The position numbers and the translations under genes are program-made. A model generated the notes under the pieces. That model searched no databases. It saw only the letters and a program-made list of their open reading frames with translations, and was not told the DNA's origin. Shown piece by piece: positions 31,800 to 43,541 of a stretch of DNA of 64,000 nt; positions within the stretch are counted from its first letter, which is position 1; every line of letters begins with the position of its first letter. The stretch spans positions 55,515,745 to 55,579,744 of the forward strand of contig CM023457.1 in the NCBI GenBank assembly GCA_013339765.2. Reading direction: 5' to 3'. Source of the stretch: Haemaphysalis longicornis. Taxonomy: Eukaryota; Arthropoda; Arachnida; Ixodida; Ixodidae.

Positions 31800-33548
31800 A
31801 AGTATAATATGGAGAGTATCAAATACGCTGTAAAGAACGGAGGTAGCCTGAAAGCCGTGAAGAGGCGTCTTGCAGTGGGAAAAATCACTTGTATGCATTT
31901 AAAGATAAGCAAGACAAAGTCATCAAAAATAGAGATAAAATCGTCACAGTGGCGGAGGAGTTCTATAGGGATCTGTATAGTAGCCGGAACATCCAGGATA
32001 ACGACGAACGAGAAATAGTTCAGAGGAGATAGACATCCCACCAGTAACGACAGAAGAAGTAAAGAAGGCTTTGAAAGAAATGAAAGTGGGCAAAGCACCT
32101 GGTGGGATCAGATAACAGCGACCTCTTGAAGGATGGCGAGAAATTGTACTTGAAAAACTAGCAAACCTGTATACGCAATGCCAATGACCGCAATGGTACC
32201 GGAATCTTTGGAGAACGCGAACATCATCCTCATGCATAAACAAGGTTACATGAAGGACTTGAAAAATTACTGGCCGATCAGCTTACTGTCAGTCGTCTAC
32301 AAGGTACTTACACCAAGGTAATCGCTAACAGATTTATGCAACCTTAGATTTCAGTCAACCTAAAAAAACAAGGAGGGTTCCGTAAAGGTTTTTCAACAAT
32401 GGGCCGTATTCACACGATCAATCAAGTGATAGAGAAGTGCGCTGAGTATACTGAACCACTAAATATAGCCTTCATAGATTATGAGAAAGCATTTGACTCG
32501 GTCGAACCTAAGCAGTCATTCAGGCATTCGGAACCAAGGTGTAGATGAGCATTATGCAAGAATACTAGAGGATATCTACAATGGTCCACAGCTACCATCA
32601 TCGCCCTCCATAAGGAGAACAGTAAAATACCTATAAGGACGGTGTTAGACAAGGAGACACAATCTCACCAATGTTATTCACAGCATGGTTACAAGAAGTA
32701 TTCAGAACGTTGGGAACAGGTGGGACTAAGGTTAATGAAGAATACCTCAGTAACGTCAGATTTGCTGATGACGTTGGCTTTGTAAAGTAACTCGGGGGAC
32801 GAATTGCAAAGCGCGCTTTCCGCACTGGAGAACAGAGTAGAACCATGGGCCTGAAAGTTAACATGCAGAATACCAAAGTAATGATCAATAAATGGGACAG
32901 CACACCTGGCACAGCAGGTTTGGGTAGGGAAGTGGGTAAGAATGATCGTATCTACTAGTAGCGCCCAGTAGGTGAAGCACCAGATACCGACCGAGGCATG
33001 AGTGAATTAAATTAGCATTATAAGGATCAGAATGGGGTGGAGTGCATACGGCAAACATTCTCAGATAATGAAAAGCAGCCTACCATTGTCTCTGAAGAAG
33101 AAAGTGTATGACATCTGCATCTTACCGTTACTCACCTATGGGGCAGAAACTTGGAGGCTTACTAAGAGGGTTCAACTTCAATTGAGAACGCTCAGCGGGC
33201 AATGCAGCGGAAAATGATACGTGTAACATTAATGGACAAGAAGAGAGCGGAGTGGGTCAAGGTTCAAAACGCGTGTTAAGGACATTTAAGTAGAAATTAA
33301 AAAGAGAAAGGGACGTGCGCAGGGCATGTACGCGAAGCAAGATAACCGTTGGTCTTAAAGCATAACAGAGTTATCCCTAATGAGGCAAGCGTTGCATGGG
33401 GGCGGCAGAAAGTTAGATGGGCAGATGAGATCAAGAAATTTGCGGGGATAAATTGGTCACAGTTGTCACAGAACCGAGGTAATTGGAGAATATGGCAAAG
33501 GCCTTTGCCCTGCATTGGGTGTAGATAGGCTGGTGATGATGATGATGA
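31800..33548 (+). pseudogene. RTE-clade non-LTR RT remnant
   Basis: Plus-strand RT read across many frames. Landmarks: NGGSLKAVKRRLAVGK (31830), EEVKKALKEMKVGKAPGG (32060), IDYEKAFDSVE (32475), a VRQGDTISPMLF block (32645), VRFADDVGFV (32755, FADD) and a C-terminal LPLLTYGAETWRLTK block (33130). The VGKAPG, YEKAFDSVE and YGAETW motifs are hallmarks of RTE-type RTs. The element ends in a (TGA)n tail at 33532-33548. More than ten stops or shifts; no endonuclease at the 5' end, so it is truncated and old. Confidence 0.85.
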
Positions 33549-34116
33549 AGAGAAGAAGTAGCTAAAACAAGAAAACCTTACAAGAGCTGCCAGAAATTGT
33601 GAGATTCAGAAACATATTGCACTAAAAAAGTTTTATGTTATTGCAGAGCATTTGGCAAGTTGAAGCCTTTTTTGAGATCACAAGAAGGCTGCAAATTTTA
33701 TGACTTGTCAGAACAATTTGAAGTACTTACCCATGACGTTTCTATGCATGCAAAGTGAGATTACGAGCTTCATCTCTAAGTAGAACAGAAAAAACTACGG
33801 TAACACAATCTTACCGACGGAATAAAACTCTTGCCAGAGAAATTGCTATAAACACTGGTTTTCTAACTTAGTTTTAACAATACGTGAATACTCGCATAAA
33901 TTGCCTGAGGGAAACGTACAGGCAGCAACTTCAGGGTCATGGCTTACCGCTGCGCGGTTTGAGTGCTTTAGTGACACGGTTACTACTTTGATGCTCATGG
34001 TGATGCTGCTCATGGCTCATATCTAGCGATAAGTGGCCAATTCTCACAGTTGAATATTATAACCTACTGCCTGTGTGATAAAATCTTAAGAGATCTGTAT
34101 GCAATGTTCTTAAAAA
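33549..34116. other. no gene seen
   Basis: AT-rich spacer without recognisable features. Confidence 0.4.
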
Positions 34117-34343
34117 ACAAATGGTGATCACAAAACACAAACAACAATTCAGTGTCTTGGCATGCTTTTGCAAGGGTAGGCCTACTGAACGCACGTCAGT
34201 ACGTACGAGTGCCTACTGAAGGATCTGGTGCTCTTCAAACACAAATGGTTATCATAAACACTAAAATCAATTACAATGTTATGGCATGCTTTTGCAAGGG
34301 CAGGCCTACTGAACGCCCACCACTACGTACGAGTGCCTGTAAA
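34117..34343. repeat. 124-bp tandem duplication
   Basis: Unit 1 (34117-34240) and unit 2 (34241 to about 34343) both start ACAAATGG and share TGGCATGCTTTTGCAAGG and CTACGTACGAGTGCCT-type blocks with scattered differences. Too diverged to be recent; no coding role seen. Confidence 0.8.
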
Positions 34344-34405
34344 ACAGTGGTGTACGCTGCTGTCGCTTACAACTATGAGCAAATACTAAATAACGAAAAT
34401 TTCAC

Positions 34406-34771
34406 CTTCTTCCCGTAGGGGACCGTGAGTAGTATGCGAAGCAGCCATGGGGTCGACTCAAGTTCCCATTAGTTTTCAGTTTCATCGCGGCGTTCCGGGA
34501 GGAGAAATGAGGGGAGAGCGGAGTGCGCCCGCGCGTCATTCATACCGCGGAGCTACAGTGGCGCCCCCAGCGGAGTATGCAGCAGCTACCATCGCGTCTC
34601 TAACCCTAAGCTGCTTCGCATTATTGCACGCGGAGCCGCAGGTGTTTCCATTCGTTGCGCTATCCGGAGAGAGAGGAGATTCGGAGAGGGGAGGAGGAAT
34701 GCTGTTGAGGAGCGTCGGATAGGAGAGGAGGAACGCCTCGCATACTACTCAGGGTTCCTCTACGGGAAGAT
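34406..34771. mobile_element. fold-back/MITE-like element with ~37-bp inverted ends
   Basis: Left end 34406-34442 and right end 34735-34771 are inverted copies (CGCATACTACTCA and CTACGGGAAG blocks perfect; about 5 differences and one gap overall). The interior is GC-rich with GGAGAGG groups and has no coding region. The right arm merges into repeat X. Class unknown; no clear target duplication. Confidence 0.6.
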
Positions 34772-35051
34772 GACGGCGGCGGTTGAACGCGAAGCAATCT
34801 CGTGATGGATTCTTAGTTGTATGATAGATCTCGTGGATATGGTGATGTATCCTGCCACAATCATCGTCACCGGTGCCTGGCCAGGCATGCGCAGTGGCGG
34901 TGTGGTACTCGGGGTTCCCCTACGGGAAGATGACGACGGTGGTTGAACGCGAAACTTTCTCGTAATGAATTCTTTGGTTGGCGAATTCCCGGGGCATCCT
35001 GCCACAATCATGATTCAGCGGTCTCTGCTAGGCATGCGCAGTGGGGCTGTG
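34752..35051 (+). repeat. repeat X, copies 2 and 3 in tandem (160-bp period)
   Basis: Copy 2 (34752-34911) and copy 3 (34912-35051) share GGGTTCC[CT]CTACGGGAAG at the start, GGTTGAACGCGAA, an ATCCTGCCACAATCAT block and end in GGCATGCGCAGTGG. Copy 1 is at 18476-18592 on the other strand. Copy 1 and copy 3 resemble each other more over the middle (TTTGGTTGGC) than either resembles copy 2. Confidence 0.75.
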
Positions 35052-36162
35052 GATGCCGCACAACGGCGCCCACACAATGGCGGAGGAAACAGGCTCGACC
35101 ATAAGCTGCATTTTAAAAACTCCTCTATCGTTTACGGAAGTTTTCATCATCCATCAGCGCGCCTCTACGCCCACTCCAGGGCAAAAGTCTTTCCTATCGA
35201 TCTCTAATTATTCCGATACTGTGCTACTACGACCAATGTATGCCCACAAACTTCTTGACCTCATCTGCCCATGAAACTTTATGGCGCCCCCTGCTACGCT
35301 TGCCTTCTCTAGAGATATATTCTGTTACCCTTATTGACCAACGTTTTATTCACTGATAAAGCTTCTTCCCCCCAGAATTTGAAGAACACAATGCCAGGCA
35401 CTGCTTGTGGACCTAAATACATATAAAGGCGTTAAGGAGCACGATCTGAGATTTTTTTTAAACCAAGAAATGGCTTTGTATTGTGCGTTTCGCCAAATTG
35501 ATCTAGGACTTCACTGTATAGCCGAAGCTTCGACCATCCGTTTAGCAGTTATGGGGTGCCGGAGAAGACCCCGTTGAAGGTGCGCTATTACGTGTTTTTA
35601 ATGGGGTTATGCTCGCATCCAAATTATGTGTTACTCAACCTTGCTTAGAAACTATTCTGTTTATAGTTATATCATCACTAATAGAATCTCTTTGTGTTAC
35701 GCATCTGTTTCGAGGGGATAAAAAGAGTATCAGTCCCCTAAATTACGCCGTCCAGACTTGTGTGCTGCCGTATCCGACTTCAGGAAACCAGTGAGGATGA
35801 TAGTAAGTAAAGAGCCGAGCATTCCAGTAACTTCTGCAAAGCCCTTCATACAATTCATACCACAGCAGGTTTAAGCACTTTTAGCTCTTCCCGGGCACTT
35901 CAAGACCACTACGCTTAGAGCGCCGACCATCTGATTTTCCCATGTCAAATCTGGCGAGCAACAAGCGCCCACAGATGCGGTCTCGCGAAAGTGTGAACGC
36001 AAACCATGCACGGTGCAGACGCAAAACCTGTTATAGCTGCCGATATCAAATTATTTGCAACCACACGAATTGTTTAGGAAGATAATATGGACAAAGTGTT
36101 TCGGGTTGAAGAATGGGCAATTCATGAATGCGCGGGCCGAATTCGAATGAGTTGGCACGTAA
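35052..36162. other. no gene seen
   Basis: No domain or repeat that I can support; moderately GC-rich near 35040-35270, AT-rich after that. Confidence 0.4.
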
Positions 36163-36490
36163 GAGCAGCAACGATGTTGTCGTGGCTGCAAAACCCCTTT
36201 TTGTTCTACACGCAGATAACTCCCCTGCTAGGCACGTTGTTGTTTCCGGTTCAAGAGACACTGTGTTGTGGTTTGGCAACACTAGCGCTCTCTCCTACGG
36301 CTACTGACTGCCATGGTAAAAGCTATGCAGCTAACCTTGGCACCGTCGTCAATCCTGTCACCGACCCAACGGAATCATCTTCAGCAAACGCGCCGTGGCG
36401 CCGGCCTTTCAGCTTCCGGTGGGCACCGGAGAGCAGCTACGATGTGGTCGTCACTGCGAAACCCCTTTTTGTTCTGCGTAGAGGTTCGTA
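36163..36490 (+). repeat. diverged direct repeat (268-bp spacing)
   Basis: GAGCAGCAACGATGTTGTCG at 36163 and GAGCAGCTACGATGTGGTCG at 36431 are each followed by an AAACCCC(C)TTTTTGTTCT block. The repeated part is about 50 bp, the rest of the interval diverged. Possibly a remnant of a larger tandem array. Confidence 0.55.
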
Positions 36491-37029
36491 AACGGTCATC
36501 CCTTTACAGCATGCGTTCGAACAATGTTTGTAGGGCGCTATGCCGTTGTGAAAGCAGCCTCGGACAGGACGACAGTTCGTGGGCACGACAAAGGGCATAC
36601 TATGTTGTCGGAACTCAGTGAGACTCCGTGTCCTCGTGTTCACCAGGTTCACCACGAAAGCGCTGCATCTGCACACGCAAACCGTTGTTCTGCGCGATGT
36701 CAGCGCTGGCGTAGAGTCCGGCCCCTGGATCATGAGTGGAACCTCGAACTAAGCACCATCTTCCTCACAACTCTCGAATTGTTCCACGGCCACGCAGTCA
36801 AGCACTCACGCATCAGGTCTTTCTTTGATGCCAATAGCATCAAGCCGCAACATCGATGATAACTCGTTTCTCCCGCTGCAACATCCATTGAGGGTTTCAC
36901 AAAGGGCAAGAACACAAGCAGTGGATACTTCCGAATTACAGCCAGTTTCGTCGGAGTGTGCTCCTTGGATAGTCCAGCCGAAGAGCTTGGACGGCGGTGA
37001 GGTGCGGCGTCAGCCGTGAAATGTTAGCC
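36491..37029. other. no gene supported
   Basis: Continues next to the BEL-like element on its 3' side, where reverse transcriptase would be expected, but no RT motif is recognisable on either strand. Confidence 0.4.
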
Positions 37030-39085
37030 GAGGTAACTTCCCAAGTAGAAATCTGACTCAATTAGGATGCCAGAGGTGGTCGTTAATGTAAGCGGAGGCA
37101 AGCGAAGTGTCAGCGGCGAAAAGACCGTGGTCGTGCGCGTCATCTGTGATTGGAGGACTCGTAACTGTACAGATGCTTGGGACCTCCAGGGTATCGAAGA
37201 CAACTGCTTGCCGTTGTTCTCGGTGGCTACGGAATCCACACACGGAGATATTTCTGAGCTGCTGTATGGTGGTGCTTGCCGAAAGATTACCACCTTGAGG
37301 CCCTTAAAGCTTTCATCGAAGAGTCCCAGAGCACGCAATACATCCCGTCGAACGAATGTCTGCAGAACCCTCACCAGAAGCTGACCATTGGGACCCGTCG
37401 CCCACGCGAAACAAGTCTCCAGGTAAACTAGGGGCCGTCTGACAGTGCTTGAGCCTGTGATCACCGAGGATGCCGAGTGGAAGGTCTAGGCACGGCGGGA
37501 GCGCCCCTTGACCAGGCGAGTGGACATACGTGGTAACGCATGCACGGGATCTGACTGAGCCACGTCGCACAGTGAAGTAGATACCGCCGTCAGCCACGAC
37601 GGCAGGACAAGGTTCTAGCAGTCTGGCAGGCACGTGTGCAACATGATTCTTCTTGCCGTACCGGAAGCAATGTCTGCTGCTTACAGTCGCCGTCACTTCT
37701 CGTCTGGTGGCACAGTCACGGTGCATTGGGCGATCCCATGCCTCGCCCGTCACAAAGGGGGCAACAGTCCTAATGAGCGGGAGGCGAGGACTCCTCATGT
37801 AGCGCTGCGGCCGACGATGGAAAACCTCCTCATTGGGTGGCCGCCGGTGTGCTGGAGGGCGTCTAACCTGAGGGCCGGTACGGTCTATGAAACCTTCTTC
37901 CACAATTTCAACCTGAATTCGGAGAAGCTCCCAGATCTCCTGAACTTGCCTGGCACCACCGGTCACATCACTTGCTGCCGGTTCTTTCATGCCTTGCGGG
38001 TAAAGAAGGGCAATGTAATGGGCACGCCTTTCGCAGGACACAGTGCAATATTACAGCATAAACGTCGGGCGCCGCGCCTAACCCTTCCAATTCGTTTAGG
38101 CGAAAGGGGATGTCGTCGTGCAAGCGCCGCAGCTTCTTGACGACCGCAGAGGTCATCATTTGATTTAAGGCGAGGAGCATCGACATGATCTGCCATCAAT
38201 AGGTCTCTGCGGTCCAAACGGACGTTGAGGATCTTGACCGCAGCGTCATAGCCTGAGAGTAGAGGGCAGCGCAATGAACGAGACGAGGTGGAGACGAGAC
38301 TAACACAAGGCTTACTAACAAGCAAATGATTTATTGCATCGGGGTCGCCAGTTTTTATATCGGCTGATCGACCACCAAAACAACAAGGAAGAATGAGAGG
38401 GTAGGGGAGAAGGAACAAGGAAAGCAGCACCAAATTGATTCCTAAAAAATGCACAGCAATAGCCATCCTCCGCGAGCGTGGTGCCAAAATCGCGGTCTTA
38501 GCGGGGCCGGTCCGTACGAGCGTAGGTACTTGAAGTTTTCGATTTCAGTTAATGGTTGGTTTGTGCACATGGTGGTATCGAATTATTCACAGAATTCCTG
38601 CCAATCACGACGGCCCCCGAGAACCGTACAATCTGCCGCCTGGGAGGGGGACGCGGGGACTGGCACGGCGGGATCAGCCGTGGATACGCTCACCATTCGA
38701 CCTTGCGTAGGCTCACCTGCAGGGGAGCTCGACGGACCAGTTACAGCAGAAGGCGACAATAGGGCGGTGTCTACGTGGGCCCGAATTTGGCAAATGCTGT
38801 GCTCTCAGTCCCATGCTGGGCGTAGTCCGCTTGAAAGGCCTCGTCCGTGAGTTCAAAAAGGATCTTGGCGTACAGGGCGCGCAGCTCTGTCTGCTTCTCT
38901 CTAAGGAGGGTGACGTAGCCCTGAATTCGGTGCTCAGGGGCGGCGGGATCCTCGATCATAGCGTCAAGCGCGGCGATCGACTTCGTGATGGCGGCGCGCA
39001 GGGACCCTTGAACTCGGCGTTCATGCTCCGTGAAGGAAGGAACCGGAAGGCTGTGTAGTTTCCAATTAGAGAACGAAGTGGGCAT
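37030..39085 (-). pseudogene. BEL/Pao gag and DUF1758-like region, broken
   Basis: Minus-strand BEL/Pao polyprotein 5' half. 39085-38771 is a gag N-terminus (RVQGSLRAAITKSIAALDAM, YVTLLREKQTELRALYAKI) starting at an ATG at 39085. 38600-38515 holds the WQEFCE..FDTT ... NFKYLRSY block. After an LTR-like insertion the frame resumes with GYDAAVKILNVRLDRRDLL and LRRLHDDIPFRLNELEGLG. A zinc-knuckle remnant (HCFRYGKKNHVAH) lies near 37650. 37464-37030 carries a DUF1758/aspartic-protease-like stretch (RVLQTFVRRDVLRALGL, VPSICTVTSPPITDD). RT and integrase are absent. Gag forms the capsid; DUF1758 covers the protease region. Several frameshifts, and a disrupted first zinc-binding Cys, show decay. Confidence 0.75.
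38268..38505 (-). repeat. probable solo LTR inserted in the BEL-like gag
   Basis: The gag frame is interrupted by about 240 bp lacking coding character. On the minus strand it contains a TATA-like GATATAAAAACTGG followed about 20 bp later by GCAATAAATC, the promoter and polyadenylation spacing of an LTR, and an R/U5-like TTGTGTTAGTCTCGTC stretch. Exact ends and the target duplication could not be fixed. Confidence 0.45.
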
Positions 39086-39347
39086 AGACAGGGCACACTA
39101 TATGCATGAATACAACAGGTGGATCATTCGAATAAAGAAGTGGCTGTCCCATTCCCCGTAAACGCAAAAGTGTGTGGCCCAGGATTCGGTGTATGGAGGA
39201 ACAATGAAAATTTGAGCGCAAAAAATGAACTCAGCTGCCTCGCAAAGAGGGGGCTTAAACGTTGGAAGAGGGGTTTGTCCTGATATGATTAGGGGATGAT
39301 TACAATGGCATTAGTGATGATTGTGATAATGATAAGTGAATGAGAAA
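39086..39347. other. spacer between BEL-like gag and Tigger left end
   Basis: Contains no recognisable coding region; presumably 5' untranslated sequence of the BEL-like element or host DNA. Confidence 0.35.
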
Positions 39348-39753
39348 TACAGTAATACCTCGTTAACTCGAGCGCGCATATCTCGAAAAATCGCCTAAGT
39401 CGAAATTTTCCCCGGCACCGAAAATTTTCCTATACGTCCATGTATATTTTTCCCTTTATTCGAAGTATTTTTGGGTTCGGATTGCGGATATCTCGAAATC
39501 TTGACTGGGAATGGAACGAAAATTCCGCCGCCGGACCATTTCACAAGATTCACGCGATGCTGCCACGCCTGGAGTCCGTCTATTTTTTTTTCTTATTTAG
39601 CCGCGCCTGCCATACGTCGATGCTTTCCGCGAACGCGAAGTGCGCGAAGTCTCAGCCCAGCGACATATTGTCACGGGACACCTAGGCGGACAATGCCCCA
39701 TACAACCACGGCTCATCAGAGAACGGTTTTTTTTACCCGCGCCCTCCACCAAA

Positions 39754-39938
39754 TGTAACGTGGGGTAGAGCCAATGACTCGAACGATGGTTGAAGGATGA
39801 GCAACAATCTATTTACAGAATGTTGCAATGCGGCCATAACCGCGCGCGCTGGTACCCAACCACTTCTTCGTCGCCCTCGTTATCTTCTCTGATGAGCCGT
39901 GGGTGTATGGGGCATTGGCCGCCTAGGTGTCCGTGACA
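39754..39938 (-). repeat. LTR 2 of the gypsy/TRIM composite (185 bp)
   Basis: On the minus strand starts TGTCACGGACACCTAGGCGG and ends CCCCACGTTACA, followed by TTTGGTGGAGG. Resembles LTR 1 best over the last 45 bp (TTCGAGTCATTG...CACGTTACA) and is diverged elsewhere, so the two LTRs are not from one simple insertion. Confidence 0.75.
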
Positions 39939-40568
39939 ATACCCCCGGTCGAGGGCGTACCGTCCCGGTCGAAGTTGCACCGCGGTGACGATGGTGACGC
40001 AGATGACAAATTGGGAACACGCAAGCCAGGCAGCATGCCTCACACAGCTTCGTCGTCATCGCAGATGCTTGTGCGTGACGCCACATGCGGCCGCTGTCTT
40101 CATCGTCGTTGATGGCGTAACATGCCCCTTTCCTCGAAGGCAACCTTTCCCGTCGAGGCCGCAGTAGCATGATGAGCTCGGTGAAGGTGAACGATGTGAT
40201 GAGAGTATACAGGGAAGAACCTCTTGCCACCACAGATGTAAGTGAACGGTTGGCGAGCAAGTCCCGCAGCAACAGACGTCGGCAAAGCAACAATGAACCG
40301 GTGAGGGCTTGTAACCACGTCGGACCACAGGGCTGGGGACACGTCGTCGTCGTCGTCTGGTCACACGTAGTCGGGTCTTGGCGGCTCTGGATCGGCTCGT
40401 CACGGGCTGGGGACACGGGGCGAAGGACGTCGTCGAGTGCTTGTAGCGGTGGGGCTGGAGCTGCCCGACGCGGTTCACACACCATCGATGATTCCCCTGG
40501 GCCTCCGCCGATGCTGAGGAGGTGCGAAGCTGGGGCCAGGACGGAGATGTACCCCACACCCCACCAAA

Positions 40569-41718
40569 TGTAACGTGGCAGCAGAGCAATGACTCGAAGT
40601 ATGGTTGATGATGAAGCGTGTGTATTAAACGTATTAGGATCGACGTACAGTATATACATGGCAGCCATTAAAGATGATGATGATGATGATGATGTCCTCA
40701 AATTTTTGGCACGTACCCACAAGGGGGATTGGCCAGGGCTAAAATTGGTTAAAAACGTGGGGCCTTCAATATACTTATTTCCGGAAAGAGGCTGTAAAAG
40801 GAAACTTAGTTGTTAATGAAACCCGAATTACCCATTAATCAGCACCGCTTAGCATTCAAACGACCTGAGGCAGAAAGAAAATTTTGAATGCAATTATATA
40901 TACCCCTTCTTGCAAACCCCAAATTTGATGCGCCAATAGATAATATAAGTGTTATCGATAAAGTCAACCCCAACCGCTCAATCGGCTCCTTCAAAAACAG
41001 TTGTCTAGCTGTTGAGAAACGGCGCCAGTCGAGGAAAAAATGGTCGATTGTTTCGGGGACCTGCACCGCACACATAGTTCTGTAGGTGAAAGTTCTGATC
41101 TGAACAGATAGAAATTAAGCCTTGAACCCTGCAGCGCATCTCGGTGAAGGTCACCTCGCCTTGCCGAGAGCCACAAAAATGAACATTCCACCCGTACTTT
41201 AAATGTTGGAACTCTTCAATGATAAGAGTGAATCGGAACTGGTGGCGTCTAAATGCCAATACTCTTAGTCCAGTCTTGCAGATGCAAATAGAGCCAGATT
41301 AGGAATTCCGAATTGAATGGGAGCTGTGACGGCGAGATTAGCTAAATGGTCCGCTTGCTCGTTGCCCCTGATGACCGTATGGCCAGGGACCCAAGACAAG
41401 CGTACCTCCTTCACGGGCCTGGGAACAAAATATAAGTGTGGCGGTACAATGGAGAGTCCGAAGAGGAAGTTAACGCCGATATAACTGCCATCGAATCAGA
41501 TAATATATGATTTTTGATACATGCTGCGGGGAGAGCGAGCTATTGCTAAAAATTCGGCCATAAAAATGGGTGTGTAATCCCTGGATTCGCAGCGAATAAC
41601 TCCAGTCTAAAGATTGTGAAAAAATACCATTAAAGAGCCAACGCAGGGTCTACCAGCACTTTCTTCGTCGTTGTCTTCACGGGCGAAGTGGGGTATTGTC
41701 CACGTACTGTCCGTGGCA
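40569..41718 (-). repeat. LTR 1 of the gypsy/TRIM composite, split by an I element
   Basis: On the minus strand starts TGCCACGGACAGTACGTGG at 41718 and ends GCTGCCACGTTACA at 40569. The two halves (41718-41627 and 40674-40569) are separated by the I element at 40675-41626 and share its duplicated CCATTAAAGA. Confidence 0.75.
40675..41626 (-). pseudogene. 5'-truncated I-clade element (RNase H + C-terminus)
   Basis: Minus-strand fragment with an RNase H end (RLSWVPGHTVIRGNEQADHL, about 41405-41345) and a C-terminal region (CAVQVPETIDHFFLDWRRF, where the first Cys pair is partly lost), a short 3' UTR and an (ATC)n tail at 40674-40693. A 10-bp duplication CCATTAAAGA lies at 40665-40674 and 41627-41636, typical of target-primed insertion. 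RT is absent owing to 5' truncation; stops interrupt the frame. Related in domain order and tail to the element at 1026-2897. Confidence 0.85.
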
Positions 41719-42014
41719 ATATCAACTTTGTCAAGCAATCCTGTGTCACGTCATGTGACACATGCGCTGAGCAGGGAGGCCCTCTGCCCACGCTTGGCGT
41801 AGTTTGTCTCGTTCGCTTTGGGCAGTGCACATGATTTTCCCCGAGGTGTGATTTTCGTTCATATGCGCAAACCACGGGGTACGGAATTTTCGCTGACTGT
41901 GAGTGCAGTGCTCGTGATTTTCCCTGAGTGTGATTTCCGTTCATCTGCGCAAACCGAGCGGTACGGATTTTTGCTGACTGTGAGGAGCGGCAACTTAGCG
42001 TGAGTGCAGCAAGC

Positions 42015-43541
42015 ATGGCACCAAAGCACTGAAAGTCGCTAACGCTAGAAAAAAAGGTTGCCCTAATTAAGGAAGTGGAGAAAGGAGGCCGAACGAAATC
42101 GAGCATTGCGCAGGAATTCGGCATCCCTTGTCTACGCTTTCGACGGTGCTGAAAAACAAGCAGAAGGTGCTGGATGGATTTCAGCAGAGCTTCTCCAGCC
42201 AGCGGAAGCGGGTTCGAGGGTCGAAGTTCCCAGACGTTGAAGCGGCGTTGATGGTATGGCTGCGAAATGCCAGAGCGGCCAACCTTCCCGTCACCACATC
42301 AATAATGATGGAGAAGGCAGACGCTCTGGCCTTGCAAATGGGGCAACGGACTTCAGTTGCAGCAGCGGCTGGTTTGACGGCTTCAAAAAAAGGAACAGTG
42401 TGGTGCCAAGTCAGTGCACGGCGAGAGCGGCACTGTCGACGCAGCCACTGCAGACAATTGGCGCAGCAGCCGGCTCGCCGAGTTGCGGGAGAGTTACGCC
42501 GACAGCGAAATTTTCAACCTTGACGAGGCAGCACTTTTTTATAAATTGTTGCCGAGCCGCACCTTCACACCGAAGGGTGGAGCGTGCTCGGGAGTGAAAC
42601 AACGGAAGGACAGGGTCACTGTCATTTCGGGGCAAATGCCACAGGTGAAGAGAAGCTGCCGTTACTCATAATTGGCAAAGCTCTTAAGCCTAGGTGCTTT
42701 AGAAATGCACGACTGCCGAATGGCGTTATCTATCGCGCGAATAGAGCAGTGTGGATGACTGCTACTCTTTCGAAGAGTACGTTCGCGCTATAGATAACAA
42801 GATCGCCAAGAAAAACCGAAAAGTCGTGTTCATTGTCGACAACTGCCCAGGCCACGGCAAAATAGAGAATTTGGAGGCAGTGACAGTCGAGTTTCTGCCT
42901 GCAAATCTGACGTCTGTGCTGCAGCCGATCGACCAAAGTGTCATCGAAGTGGCCCGAAAAATCTACCGAAAGAGCCTTTTCCACAGAATTTTGTTGTCTT
43001 ATGAAAACGGCAAAGGCTACGAAATTGACCTGCTGGGAGCAGTACACCTTCTCAGCAGCGCTTGGCAGCACGTTCGCGCAGCGGCTATCGCCAACTGCTT
43101 GCGGACGCTGGGTTTTCACGTGCCGCCAGTTTGCCAGAAGCAGAGACGGCAGAGACAGATGACTTCACAGACTGTGAGGAACTTTGTCAAGAGGTCATCA
43201 AGCTTACAGGTAACGGTGCCGCCGAAAATGACGTGACTTTTTTGGAGTACGCGCTGTGTGAGCAGGATGTGGCGGTGACGCGAGAAATGACGGACGCCGA
43301 AATCGTTCAAACCGCCACTAACGTAGGGGACGGCGGAGACGACGGCGATGACGAACCACCTCGAGAGGTACCTACATCGTCTGAGACGAGAAATTTGCTG
43401 CGCTTGCTTCGAAATAAGGTCGAGTGCAGCGGCGGGGAAGATCGACTGATGCGATGCGTCAAGCAGCTTGAGGACGCCTTCCTAGGCCCGAGTACGACCG
43501 CAAAGCAGACGAGCATTAGGCAGTTTTTCTCTGCTAAATAA
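42015..43541 (+). pseudogene. Tigger/pogo transposase (CENPB HTH + DDD), broken
   Basis: Starts at ATG 42015 (MAPKH) and meets TGA at codon 6, where Arg (CGA) is likely ancestral. The psq/CENPB-type helix-turn-helix continues (KSLTLEKKVALIKEVEKGG, SSIAQEFGIP), then after a shift LSTVLKNKQKVLDGFQQ and the second HTH (EAALMVWLRNARAANLP). Three catalytic Asp are visible in different frames: FNLDEAALFYK (about 42518), FIVDNCPGHG (42830) and VLQPIDQSVI (42930). A C-terminal ...TSIRQFFSAK ends at TAA 43541, the usual Tigger ending. At least four frameshifts plus the stop make it non-functional. The product would bind the TIRs and excise and insert the element at TA. Confidence 0.9.

Larger units (their letters stand above)
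39669..41718 (-). mobile_element. gypsy/TRIM-like composite inserted in Tigger
   Basis: Flanked by ATAT at 39665-39668 and 41719-41722. From the right on the minus strand: LTR 1 (41718-40569, 188 bp without the nested I element), 630 bp of internal sequence starting with TTTGGTGGGG like a primer-binding site, LTR 2 (39938-39754, 185 bp), 27 bp again beginning TTTGGTGGAGG, then 58 bp of LTR start in the opposite orientation (39669-39726). No gag or pol domain is recognised in the internal part. Both outer ends are therefore U3 ends, which is abnormal. Confidence 0.75.

Noticed and set aside
34117..34343. CRISPR-like array
   Set aside because: Only two long units without spacers, in a eukaryotic repeat landscape; a simple tandem duplication. 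No CRISPR array is present in the window.
36087..36491. 135-codon plus-strand frame
   Set aside because: Covers a diverged direct repeat with no domain; likely chance opening.
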